NCBI GenBank assembly: GCA_030374805.1
Contig: JARGSG010000037.1
Span: 186,001 to 250,000, forward strand
DNA: 64,000 bases
Reading direction: 5' to 3'
From: Gracilaria gracilis
Taxonomy: Eukaryota; Rhodophyta; Florideophyceae; Gracilariales; Gracilariaceae
Below the pieces are notes generated by a model that saw nothing but the letters and a program-made list of their open reading frames with translations, ran no database searches and was not told where the DNA came from. Positions 43,756-53,281 of the stretch are shown here, piece by piece; the first letter of the stretch is position 1, and each line of letters starts with the position of its first letter. The position numbers and the translations under genes were made by a program.

Positions 43756-45534
43756 GTGACACTTCCCCGTTCCCGACCTCACCCCGCTTTGGTCCACCAC
43801 TTCCCTGATACCATCCCTTCAGTCGGTAGCACCCCAACCTTTTCACCAGTCATACCGACGACCCGGGCCAAAGCGAAGAAGCTCTACCGCCTCCAAAGGG
43901 CTTTCGAAGCCTACACAATGAAGCCAGAGCACTCGATGCCGCGCAGATTGTTAAGATGAAGAAGTCCACATTCCTTTACAACTTCAAGCATCGTGTTCGC
44001 ATTTTATACACGTTTGACGACGACAAACGCTGTCGGTCGCCGTATCTGACGAAGGAAGAAGAGCAGCTCATCGTGAATCTGGTCCTTCGGTATGCCGACC
44101 GTGGGCATCTGCTGAAGAGCAGTGATTTCTTAGACGCTGCCGAGATCGTCGTAGGCAAGCTCCCAAAGCATCGTCGTGAGAGGCTACCCTTTAAGAACGG
44201 CAGGCATGGCAAGAAATGGTTTAAACTCTTTCGCAAAAGGCATGAAGGAATCATACGATTTGGACGGCCGAATATGCAAGAGGCGATCCGCTAGGCGGCA
44301 ACAAACGCGGATTCACTTACCACACACTTTGAAGAACTTGAAAGAATCATCGTTGCGAACAACATTGACGCTTCTCTTCTATTCAATCTCGACGAGTGCG
44401 ACAAGACGCCAAATAGGGAGATCAATTGTAAGATTCGGAACAAGACTTTAGGTCGAAAGTCAAAGCATGGGGCGGTTGGACAGAACCCTCACCGTCCTGT
44501 CTTCTTCAAAAATGTACACCGCATTACGAAAATGCCCGTGGTATATGCAGATGGCAGCACGCAGTCGCCTTTGTTCGTTCTTCAAGGCTGTCGAATTGGG
44601 CACCGTACTCTTTCAATTGGTGGTGAGAAGGTTTCCGAGACGTTGGTGGACTGCTTACCAAGAGGCTCCATTCTTACCACGAGAAGAGACGTGGGCCGGT
44701 GTGGACAAATACAATTTCACGCGCTGGGGAGAACAACTCGTTAGAGACATTTCCCATCTAAAGTCCAATAACCGCCAAGTTCTGCTAGTTTACGATGGAT
44801 ACAGGAGCTACATTTCTCTGTCTGCCTGGGAAATCTTGAACGAGAACGGGTCATTGCGTACGATTTGCCTTCTCACACGTCGGCAACCACACAGCAGTTA
44901 GACGTGACTTTGTTCAGGCCGTACAGCATTTACCTCAATACGCTTTCGGGGGCAGCCCGGGCATCTGATATGAGTGAACGGATGCTTTTGACTTCCTGAA
45001 ACTTGTGAGAGGCGCTTATGAATTGACATTCACCCAACCAACATAATCAGTGCCTTTAAGAAGGCAGGCATCTGGCCTTTGAATCCGGCTAAGCTTCATT
45101 CTGTTCCACGTCCAGCATCGAGCGCCTACGTCTCACGCATGATCGATGTTGAAGAGTTAGAAGGTGTAATGGAGAAAAAGCGCAAGATGGTTCGTGATGG
45201 TATGAACTTACATCCAGGCGTAATCTCCCATGCTTGGATAGACACCAGTAATGGAATGATTGTAACTTCGGATGGAGCTTTAAAGCTAATGCGCGATCAG
45301 CAACATCAGAAATCTGCTGCTGCAGCAGCGGTTACTGCTCGTGATGCTGCAGAGGAACCAAAGGACGCCGCGGGCATTGAAGCAAAGCGGGCGGCTAATC
45401 AATCTTTCGCAGTGTGGGCATTGAATCGCCACCGGAATATCTACGACGATTCCACCGAGTTGGAGATGCCTCGGCCTATGGCTTTCCGGCGCTCTGTTGC
45501 AAAGCAGAGAGAGCAGGCGAAGACTGAGAACTAA
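43756..45534 (+). pseudogene. Decayed pogo/CENP-B-like DDE transposase (copy 2)
   Basis: Same motif order as the 6.2-kb copy. At 43956 the frame contains a helix-turn-helix and YLTKEEEQLIVNLVLRYADR, with LPFKNGRHGKKWFK. Then frames give FNLDECDKTPN (first Asp, about 44382), PVVYADGSTQSPLFVLQG, LLVYDGYRSYIS (second Asp, about 44787-44822) and LPSHTSATTQQLDV (about 44868). A final 151-codon frame (45079-45534) has FKKAGIWPLNPAKL-type sequence, then an Ala-rich coil. Frameshifts near 44290, 44460 and 44900 inactivate it. It is less decayed than the first copy. Confidence 0.8.
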
Positions 45535-45814
45535 TCTGTAAGTTTGTAGAAGAAGACGTCAAAACACGACGAATTTTGATTGTTTTCGAAATGTTTTTTG
45601 GTCAACATAAAGGGGGACCGAGTTGGTTTCAATGTGATCTTCCTATCTTTCCCAGTAATTGAAGCCGAAGTCTGAATCTTTGCGTGCAAGAAGTAGAAGC
45701 TTCCCGCTTTTAATCAGGGTGCTTCACGGGCGACGGCCCACACTAGTTTCAGATTTACGTGGCTTTTACTATTTTGGTCTATATAATGGGGGTAGTACCT
45801 TCACATATCATGCA
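45535..45814. other. No gene recognised
   Basis: Short AT-rich spacer between the transposase remnant and the promoter module. Confidence 0.5.
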
Positions 45815-46260
45815 ATGACCAAATTTTGGTTTCGTGGACAAGTGCATTTGCGGGGTTTCCTCTACCAACACCATGTGTGGGACAAATTTCCTTCGCACTG
45901 TTGTACCTTTGTAAATACGTGGCAACGCTCAATTTATCGCAGAATCATGTTTATTCCGCTTGAAAAATGGTAAGGACCAAATTATCAGTGCTCACTGTTC
46001 AACACATTCAGGAATGTAAGGCGAATGCATCGTCCTCTACCCAGGATTCTGCATTATTAACGCATGTTGCGTTGGGGAGAGAAGAAGGAAGACCCCCCAA
46101 AAACGCCTATTTAAGCCCTTGCCTTGCTCTTCACCCCGCACTGGACTCCAACTCCTCCTCGTGCTTCTTGCCTACTTCTCTCCGTATCGTGTTTCTTGTG
46201 TCTTGGTTCTCTGTTCCTGTTCTTTGATTTCCGATTCCAATACTTTCAGTTCAACTTTAC
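45815..46260 (+). promoter_or_regulatory. Shared promoter/leader module, CBM20 copy 2
   Basis: Contains CAGAATCATGTTT (about 45940), CAAATTATCAGTGCTCAC, AAGGCGAATGCATCG, GTTGGGGAGAGAAGAAGG and the TATA-like AACGCCTATTTAAG (46103-46116), then CGTATCGTGTTTCTTGTG. The same blocks in the same order occur upstream of the unrelated gene at 50751 (-), and in part at 42.66 kb. Confidence 0.65.
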
Positions 46261-46788
46261 GTGAGAAACGCTTCCCATCTTCGTTCTCACGAACTGTGCA
46301 GGTTCCGTATTCGATTGCCACCCACCCCACCCGTACGGCATCGAACTCGTCTCCCACTGCACTCTTCTTCCATCGTCCTTGTCTTCCAACGCATTTTTCT
46401 TCCATCGCACTAGTCTTGTGCCCCACTGCTCCCCCACTCAACACTCAACTCTTTCGCTCTTTCCTGTAACCAACCTGCCCATATCCTACGACTGCTTCAG
46501 GACCAACCTTTCCGTACCCCACTCCTCCCACACTCCTCCTACACTCTTCCCACACCCCAATCATCCCTGGTACCAATCTTTTCACAGCCCGCCAACCTCC
46601 TCCCACACTTCGCTCCTCCCATATTTCACTTCTATCCCACTCCGATCTTCCGAACCCCAATCTCCCCACCCCCTGCTTCTCCCACACCCCACTCTTCAGT
46701 TCCACACCCCACTCTTCAGTTCCCCACCCCACCCCACTCTTCTCCATATCGCTCATCGTTCTCCGCCGCCCTTATTCCAATCTATAAC
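46261..46788 (+). repeat. C/T-rich leader tract
   Basis: About 500 nt of pyrimidine-rich sequence with recurring CCCCACTC, CTTCCCACAC and CAGTTCC words lead directly to the ATG at 46789. A perfect 20-bp direct repeat (CACCCCACTCTTCAGTTCC and context) lies near 46685-46730. Probably an untranslated leader. Confidence 0.6.
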
Positions 46789-47880
46789 ATGTTCGATTCG
46801 CTTTTCTCATTCTTGGCTGACGTTTTGCACTTGAGCCAGCGACATACTGAAACGGCTACTCAGAACAGGGTGGAAGAAGCACCCCAGGAGAATAACCAAC
46901 ACACATCGCAGGAGCCAGAAAGGAAAGTGAGAGACCTTTTACCAGTGCGCTCAGGTCACCCTTTGACCAGGTCCACATCGGTTCAAGGCTCTCGCATTAT
47001 GCCAGCAAAAGCCCGTCACAAGGCACGTATGCGACCGGTCTCGGATGTGCACCGCTTTCGTGCCCGTAGAGAGCGAAGGATGGAAGGAATCATCGCCTCC
47101 CTTTTCACACGTTTCTTCTACGGACAGGGAGTCATCTTTGGAGACATTCCGACGTCGCTCCCCAGAGGCCAGGTTCATGTGGTCTCCGAAAGTGTCGATG
47201 TACCGCCATACTGCTGGCACATCCGCTGTGACCACACATCCGGGCACTGGCGCAACGCTCTCGCGCTTCAAGGCTTCGATTGGGCGGAGAGCACAGTGTG
47301 GCTGCTTCGGGCGCAGAGAGTGCCCGATCCCGCTCTGCTGCGCCTGCTACGCGCTATGGCGTCAATGAGCGCACCTTGCAGTGTGGTTCTGTTGGTCTCT
47401 TGGTCTTCTCTAGCCAAGCAAATTGCGGACGAGGCGGGCTTCTCCGTGGATGTTGTACAATACCGTAAACCATTGTACATTCTGCGGAGGAAGGAGCGTC
47501 ATGCTCGATGTGACGAAACCGAAAGTCCGTACACATCACCGCCGTACAGTCCGCCGCCCGAACCATTTGACGGCTGTTTGGCTGAATTCGAGCTACGAAT
47601 TGAAAGTCTTCCGCGAGAGGTGCAGAAGCAGGTTGCTGGGGGAAGTGTCCGAGTAGTCGGAAACTGTGACGAGCTGGGAAACTGGGTGGTTGATGACGGC
47701 TTAAGCTTACTCGATCGGGGATACATGTTGACAGAAAATGTATTTGTCCCAAGAGAGCTTGAGTACAAGTACGTGGTCGTCAATGCAAGCGGTGATGTGC
47801 TTTGGGAGTCTGGGGAGAACAGGATTCTCCCAAACAGCTCAACCAATGTGGTTCGCGTCCACGATCGGTGGAGGCACTAA
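46789..47880 (+). CDS. CBM20 starch-binding protein with a novel N-terminal domain (copy 2)
   Basis: 363 residues, paralogue of the gene at 26127 across its length. The N-terminal 95 residues are charged and Ser/Thr-rich. Residues 98-255 are the shared unknown domain (SLFTRFFYGQGVIFGDIP, WLLRAQRVPDPALLRLLRAM, SAPCSVVLLVSWSS, VVQYRKPLYILRRKER), followed by a conserved YTSPPYSPPPEPF linker. Residues about 265-362 are CBM20: VRVVGNCDELGNWVV, LEYKYVVVN, WESGENRILP, HDRWRH, keeping the carbohydrate-contact Trp positions. A granule-binding scaffold is the best guess. It has an intact frame and its own promoter module, and a fragment of a third copy lies at 54.06 kb. No transit peptide, so probably cytosolic. 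Confidence 0.8.
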   Translation: MFDSLFSFLADVLHLSQRHTETATQNRVEEAPQENNQHTSQEPERKVRDLLPVRSGHPLTRSTSVQGSRIMPAKARHKARMRPVSDVHRFRARRERRMEGIIASLFTRFFYGQGVIFGDIPTSLPRGQVHVVSESVDVPPYCWHIRCDHTSGHWRNALALQGFDWAESTVWLLRAQRVPDPALLRLLRAMASMSAPCSVVLLVSWSSLAKQIADEAGFSVDVVQYRKPLYILRRKERHARCDETESPYTSPPYSPPPEPFDGCLAEFELRIESLPREVQKQVAGGSVRVVGNCDELGNWVVDDGLSLLDRGYMLTENVFVPRELEYKYVVVNASGDVLWESGENRILPNSSTNVVRVHDRWRH

Positions 47881-48589
47881 CGAACCATTTAGCATAGCGT
47901 TCGAGTTAATAAGATTGAAGCAGCACCGCTGTTAAGCTTATAAAACAAACTGTTTGAATTACTGCGGTCATTTTCATTGGCGTCTTGAATCCTCTTTTCA
48001 GTAGTAAAACGCTGAAAAAAACTTGGCGGCTTCTTTTTCCCAGAATGACAGTTTCCCAAGGGCGGGTTGATAGGTATACGAAAACACATTCCAATCCGCC
48101 TATCCGTGAGGCCTGAGGATGGTTCCATCGGGCAATTTCAAGCTTTGTTTGGGTAGATAATCCACTGCCACCCGATCTGTTTCTCGATGCAACGGTAGCA
48201 GCTTCGGAGCCCGAAGCACCCGCGCAGACAAACAAAGCACAGCCCGAGCCTTTACGCGAAGCAGATCAGCTAGCGCGATACTGATGCTGCAGAATGGGGA
48301 GTCTGAAGTGAGGTGGGCGTGGGGGCAAAGGTCGGAGGAGGTCAGCCGTGAGTCATGGGCGCAGTGCGCGGGTTGCACCCGGTGGCCATGGTGATCAGTT
48401 CGCGAGATCGTTTCCTAAGCGCCAACCAATCAGAAACGCTCTCACAGAATGTGCGGGCTGCTGCTGCCGCAGCGTATGAAACGTGTAGCGGGTGCTGAGC
48501 TCAACGCTGCGCGCAGCTGAGATGTGACCGGCTATGTAAAAGACTTACGACTTGCACGTGTAGTCTACGACACAGCACTTACCTTCACG
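47881..48589. other. 3' region of CBM20 copy 2; no further gene seen
   Basis: Includes the segment 48405-48520, GCGCCAACCAATCA then GCTGCTGCCGCAGCGTATG, which is repeated next to the CBM20 fragment at 54.2 kb. CCAATCA is a CCAAT-type site. Confidence 0.45.
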
Positions 48590-49975
48590 AAGGTAAGCCT
48601 CTTGATAATATCAGAAGGGAATCCCACTACACTAACTGCTCTTGGCTTCTTCATGCTCAAGCCCAAGCCGCATGTTGGCTCGGCGCGCAGGCGTCGAATT
48701 CTCGCATGTTGGCCTCGCATATCGAACATCACAACAACGATTCGAGTTTTAGTTGTCGTAGGCTAACACAAATGGTACTCGGATGAACAGCTACGAATCA
48801 CTAAATAGAGAGAATTTCTCTTGTTCTTCGGTGGCGATACAGAGGGGGATGCGCTAGAAATGCGGTGACGGTGAAGATGGCAATGAAAATAGAGTCGTTG
48901 TGGTCAAGACTTGGTGTTTCTGACGGCATTGTAGCGGCGATAGCGTGGTCGGGGTGGCAATGGCGAGGTCGTGGTGGTGATGGCGAGGTCGTGGTGGTGG
49001 CGTGCTCGCGGTAGTGGCGAGGTCGTGGTGGCGATAGCGTGCTCGGGGTAGTGGTAGCGTGCTCGCGGTAGTGGCGAGGTCGTGGTGGCGATGGTGTGCT
49101 CGGGGTAGTGGTGGCGTGCTCGGGGTAGTGGCGATCTCGGGGTGGTGATGGAGAGGTCGGGGGTGGTGATGGCGAGGTCGAGGGTGGTGATGGCGTGGTC
49201 GGGGGTGGTGGTGGCGTGCTCGGGGTAGTGGCGAGGTCGTGGTGGTGATGGAGAGGTCGGGGGTGGTGATGGAGAGGTCGGGGGTGGTGATGGCGTGGTC
49301 GGGGTGGTGGTGGCGTGGTCGGGGTAGTGGCGTGGTCGTGGTGGTGATGGCATGGTCGTGGTGGTGACGTGATCGTAGTGATGAAGTGGTGGTGGTGACG
49401 GCTTGCAGTTCCCGTTGGTTTGGATGGCTGGGCAGTGCGGATTTCCGAGCGGTGTGGGGGGCCGTGGAGTTCGAGTGAGAATGGTCGTGCGGTGGGGATG
49501 GCGATGGGATTGCAGTGCAGTAGCGTTGCAGATGGGTGAGTGGTGGGGCGCCAGTGCGGATGAAAGTGCGGATGTCAGTGCGGTAAAAAAGATGCTGCCG
49601 GCGGTGCTGGACGATGGAAATGTAGATGAGCTTGAAGACGGCAGTGGAAACGGCAGTGCGGTGTAGATGTGGGTGCGGATGGCGGCCGGATGACAGTTGA
49701 GATGCCAGTACGGATGCGATGCCGATCTGATGCCAATTGAGTGGCGGTGCAAATAGCGGTGGTGCTGCGGATGGCGGCGCGGTGGGGTGGAAGTGAGAAT
49801 GGCGATGTCGACGAGCTGGGGATGTGGATGGTAGTGCGGATGCGGAGCAGTGATTTCTGTGATAACAGTGCGGGAGACGGTTCAGCGGGAGGGAGGACAG
49901 ATGCAGGACCGGACACGTATCAGAGTGGGCGGGGAAAATGGGAGGGAGAGGAAAGCGATTGCGGTTTTGATCGCA
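48590..49975 (+). repeat. Dispersed repeat, copy A: hairpin head plus G-rich minisatellite tail
   Basis: The head (48590-48850) starts with the hairpin ACCTTCACGAAGGTAAGCC and contains CATGTTGGCTCGGCGCGCAGGCG. It matches copy B at 58.1 kb (ACCTTCATGAAGGTGAGCC, TATGTTGGCTCTACGTGCAGGCG). The tail (48920-49400) is a minisatellite of 15-21 bp units such as GTGGTGATGGCGAGGTCG, grading into GTGCGGATGGCG-type units to 49975. Long minus-strand frames (His/Thr/Pro-rich) are translations of the minisatellite. It ends 6 bp before the stop codon of the unknown gene at 49981. Confidence 0.7.
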
Positions 49976-49980
49976 GAATT

Positions 49981-50751
49981 CTAACTCGCCTGTGACGTGG
50001 CCCGCGCGTTTCCGCCACATGCGAACTTGGAAAAGAACGCTTTCACCTTCCTTTTGAAAGCTGTCTTTGGAAGTGGTTGTACTGCACATCCTCCAACCGG
50101 TGCTTCTTCTGTTCCCTCTTCTTCCGCAGTTACTGACGAAGCTTTCCATTCTGAACCTATTTCCTTTGTCTTCAGAATGTGGGCCTCCGCCTCAACTACA
50201 TCCCCACCAGAAGCTTCTTCTGAACTCAAGGATGACTGTCTGAGCTCCCTCTCCACTGTATCATTCTTGCCTTCTTCCAAGTTGTTTGTGCTTGTGGCCC
50301 CGTTTCCACCAAATGGACAATCAGAACTGCACATGCTACCACACTCCTCGTAAGAATACGAGTCCAAGTCTCTTGGGGGTTTGTAGGGAGCCGGAAGAAC
50401 GGCAGTACCGCATGTCCTCGCCATGCGGTTGTGTATTTCCGCAGGGGAGGCCTCTGCAGTATCATTCGGCCCGTAGTCATCCATGTTTACAAACGTCTTA
50501 GGTCTGCTTTGCACGTCACTAAACGGCCTATCGGGAAGGTAAACTTGTTTTTGTCCCAAAATGGCCTTTGAAGCCGAAACCCACTTCTTGATTTGATTCC
50601 TGATCTTACCCCCTTGACGCTGAGCGTAGTTAGAGTATGAACATGATTCGAGTTCAGCCTCTTCCACCGTGTTACTTCTGAAGCAAACTGCCAACCATTG
50701 TCTGAAAGTTTTCTGACCCAAGGGAGAACCAGATTCAGTCATCGTGATCAA
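49981..50751 (-). CDS. Unknown lineage-specific protein, family U, copy 1
   Basis: 256 residues, not recognised. Residues 1-95 are basic with some Cys; 100-150 contain TCGTAVLPAPYKP, SYSYEECGSMCSSDCPFGG; the middle is acidic and Ser-rich; the end has GSEWKASSVTAEEEGTEEAP, GGCAVQPLP and a basic amphipathic helix KRKVKAFFSKFACGG. A paralogue at 52778-53281 keeps three blocks: T-AVLPAPY, YEECGS-C---C-FG, and EWKASSVTAE...EAP-GGCA with the C-terminal AFF helix. No signal peptide or membrane segment. The C-terminal amphipathic helix with Cys suggests membrane or nucleic-acid contact (inference). The promoter is the same module that drives CBM20 copy 2, with a TATA-like CTATTTAAG on the minus strand about 140 bp upstream. 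Confidence 0.65.
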   Translation of the reverse strand: MITMTESGSPLGQKTFRQWLAVCFRSNTVEEAELESCSYSNYAQRQGGKIRNQIKKWVSASKAILGQKQVYLPDRPFSDVQSRPKTFVNMDDYGPNDTAEASPAEIHNRMARTCGTAVLPAPYKPPRDLDSYSYEECGSMCSSDCPFGGNGATSTNNLEEGKNDTVERELRQSSLSSEEASGGDVVEAEAHILKTKEIGSEWKASSVTAEEEGTEEAPVGGCAVQPLPKTAFKRKVKAFFSKFACGGNARATSQAS

Positions 50752-50814
50752 CTAGATTAGAAATGGAGAATGGACTTTTCGAGAAACCAGGAATTGACCT
50801 TACAATTGCTGAGG

Positions 50815-51100
50815 AAGATACGGAAAGATTCCAAAACAATGAAACACGATAGGCCAAGTTGTACTCCAGCTTAGAGCGTTCAGTGAACGCACTTAAATAG
50901 GCGTTGTTGGGAGCTTTCCTTCCCCACTCCTCAACCCGATAGTGTCATCGATTCCGAGGGAGAGAGTGATGCATTTGTCTCTAGCGTTCGAATATGCCGA
51001 AGAGTGACAAACTGATAATTCAGTCGGGGCCTGTTTCGAAGACGATGCAAAACATGATTCTGCAAAGAAATTAGCTCGCCCACGTACGATGGTACGAAGG
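50815..51100 (-). promoter_or_regulatory. Shared promoter/leader module, family U copy 1
   Basis: Minus-strand blocks in order: CAGAATCATGTTTTGCATCG, GAATTATCAGTTTGTCACTC, CAAATGCATCACTC, GGGGAAGGAAAGCTCCC, AACGCCTATTTAAG and CCTATCGTGTTTCATTG. They are colinear with 45940-46200 on the plus strand. Confidence 0.65.
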
Positions 51101-51110
51101 TGTACTTCTA

Positions 51111-51175
51111 ATTCACACCGTCGGCAACGCTATCGTGACTCTCTGACTGTCATCTGCAGCTCAAAGGCTACTGGA
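51111..51175 (-). repeat. Fragment of the tRNA-bearing TGTAG element
   Basis: On the minus strand, GAGCTGCAGATGACAGTCAG, AGAGTCACGATAGCGTTGCC and GACGGTGTG match the non-tRNA half of the element at 61181-61368. It directly abuts the promoter module of family U copy 1 on that module's upstream side. The tRNA-like half is absent. Confidence 0.5.
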
Positions 51176-51180
51176 GGTAG

Positions 51181-51455
51181 ATATCCGACAATAAACGTAC
51201 ACGCAGTGTTGGTAAGGCAATATTGCAAATGCACCTTTCCACGGCCGATCATTTCATGATAGAGATCGATGTTGGAAAATCCAAACATTTCCTTTCTCGT
51301 CAGAAGCATTCGTAATGCAAGCTTCGACTGGCTGCCGGTGTTGATGATGATCATTATATGCTATTGCAGTGACGAAAACGAATATCGAAGCTCATCGATC
51401 TCGCTTCGTAACAAGCGATTTGCTCCGTTCTGTCTTTTCAATTTTGGCTCGTCAC
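51181..51455. other. No gene recognised
   Basis: Spacer between an inverted pair of TGTAG-element sequences. Confidence 0.45.
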
Positions 51456-51652
51456 CGTGGCAGTGTCAGCTGCAGATGACAGTCGTTGATCTTAATTAGA
51501 CTTCCGACAGTGTGACGTACCGACACCACGCCGTGAGGGGCCATAACTCAATTGGTGATCATTTTCATGATGGTTGTTGTTTATTTCTTGAAGAGCTCGG
51601 GGACCAGGGTTCAAGTCCAGACCCCGCTTCCTCATTTTAGCTGCAAGTTATT
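51456..51652 (+). mobile_element. Diverged copy of the tRNA-bearing TGTAG element
   Basis: Colinear with the 61-kb insertion read on its minus strand: GTGTCAGCTGCAGATGACAG, then ACAGTGTGACGTACC, CCGTGAGGGGCCATAACTC and a B-box GGTTCAAGTCC. The A-box-like CATAACTCAATTGG and the B box are 70 bp apart, with an expanded middle. The ends are degraded (CGTGG instead of TGTAG). No clear target duplication. Confidence 0.6.
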
Positions 51653-52777
51653 CTCAATCATTTTTCCTTCTGCTTGGATGGCAATGAGTATTTTGATCTC
51701 TGTTGCATTGGCTGGCATGGTTCGATTTGCCAGTATTGTTTCCGTTCTGGAAAAGACCATATTCCGTGAAGGTGACGCCCGTCCACGGAGGTTAACGGCG
51801 TTCAGAGTACCCTTGGATAGAACTTCTTGCATGTTTAAAGCCCTATAATGATTGCTTCGAATCTTTTCCTGGCAAATAGCCCCGACTGTCGGGTTTGCTC
51901 TTGCCAGTTGAAAAAGTGGGAATCGATAAGGTTGTTGTGTGTCCACCGAAGCATATGAATACATCCAATACAAAAATTCAAGACCAGCAGCCCACTGCTA
52001 CCACCCGCTTTTCGTGGACGGAGACAGTCGAAGATCTTCAAGCATTATTTCCGCCTTACATGTACTACATCTTTTTGTCCAGGAGATGGTGCAAAAATTC
52101 TTTCCTACATACACCGCCTTAGCGATCATAAAGCTTCCTGTCGATCCACTTGCTACTGAGGAAATCCATATAGGTCGCAGCGACAGTTGTATAGACCTTG
52201 TGTCACAAGAGGCCGTTGTAAGGGCTACAATAGACTGGAACCGTTTCAAGTGTAGAAGGAAAGCATTATGCGGTGAACTTCTGGTGGAAGGAACAAGCTG
52301 CTTCGAGGGGAAACATTCTTTTCAGGTTTGCAGTTCCAGTGCTCGAGCAGATGTTGCACGTGGTATAGGCTTAGAAGACAAGCCTGTTACCTTCAGAAGC
52401 TAACCATCTGATCCTCATTTCTACGTGTTCAAGCCGTGTGTTTGCTCAGTGCTCAGGAGTCGGGGTGTCAAGCACTGCAATCGAACGCCGAATCTCAGAG
52501 GAACAGTTTCTTGCCAACTGCGCACATCACGATATCGTGGGGGGCTTTATGTTATGAGAATACATACGCGCTCGAGTTTCAACATTACGGGTAAGCATTC
52601 TTGATAAAACTTACTCACAAAGGAGCAAACATTTATCATATCTGTGCTGTAGCTGGAGAGATGGCCGTGTGGATAGTGGTTAGGTGGGGATTGGCACGGG
52701 CGGTGTTAAGCTGGTACGGATGTAGTGAGTATGCTTCAGAAACAGCGGCGAGAGATCGGTGAGGTGATCACTGATTC
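51653..52777. other. No gene recognised; partial dispersed repeat copy C at about 52590-52760
   Basis: Plus-strand frames (such as 51939-52403) have no motif. Near 52590-52690 GTAAGCATTCTTGATAA, GGAGCAAACATTT and GTAGCTGGAGAGATGG match the head of copy B (58140-58370), followed by a short G-rich tail. Copy C ends just before the stop codon of the gene at 52778. Confidence 0.45.
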
Positions 52778-53281
52778 TTAATTGTTGCGCTGCTTTTCAT
52801 CAGGGTTGTACTCGGCGAAGAACGCTCTCAGCCTCTTTTTTAAAGCAACTGTTCGACGTAGTGGCCCCGCACATCCTCCTATTGGTGCTTCCTTCTCGCC
52901 GTCTCCTTCGGCAGTTACAGAAGAAGCTTTCCACTCTGAACCTCTTGCTTCTGTCTTCCAAGTTTGGGGCTCTGTGTGAACCACCTCCTTGGCCGAGACT
53001 TCTTCTGAACTGGTGGAGGACAGTTTGAGCCCAGAATTACCAGTTCCCATGTTTGCATTCTTGGCCCCTTCCAATTTCATCACTTTCCAGCCACAGTTCT
53101 CATAACCAAATTGACAACCAAAACTACAGATGCTGCCACACTCTTCGTAATCAGACGAGTCCGATTCTCTATACGGTAGATAAGGAGCTGGGAGAACGGC
53201 AGTGCTGGATGTCCTTGCTTCGCGGTTGTGCATTTCCACCGCAGATTCCTGGGTAGTAGTAATCGTCTTGAAGTTGACCAT
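52778..53281 (-). CDS. Unknown lineage-specific protein, family U, copy 2
   Basis: 167 residues. It matches residues about 105-250 of the 49981 protein: SSTAVLPAPYLPYRESD, DYEECGSICSFGCQFG, GSEWKASSVTAEGDG, EAPIGGCAGPL, and a basic helix KKRLRAFFAEY. The first about 100 residues of copy 1 are missing, so this is a natural short form or a 5'-truncated copy with a new start (MVNFKTITTT). The minus-strand TATA-like GATTAAATAC at 53436-53445 lies about 155 bp upstream. That upstream region is unlike the module used by copy 1. As with copy 1, the dispersed hairpin/G-rich repeat lies immediately 3'. Confidence 0.6.
   Translation of the reverse strand: MVNFKTITTTQESAVEMHNREARTSSTAVLPAPYLPYRESDSSDYEECGSICSFGCQFGYENCGWKVMKLEGAKNANMGTGNSGLKLSSTSSEEVSAKEVVHTEPQTWKTEARGSEWKASSVTAEGDGEKEAPIGGCAGPLRRTVALKKRLRAFFAEYNPDEKQRNN

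Noticed and set aside
48854-50149. 431-codon minus-strand frame rich in His, Thr, Pro
   Set aside because: It is a translation of the G-rich minisatellite and overlaps the family U gene; no motif, unit-periodic sequence.
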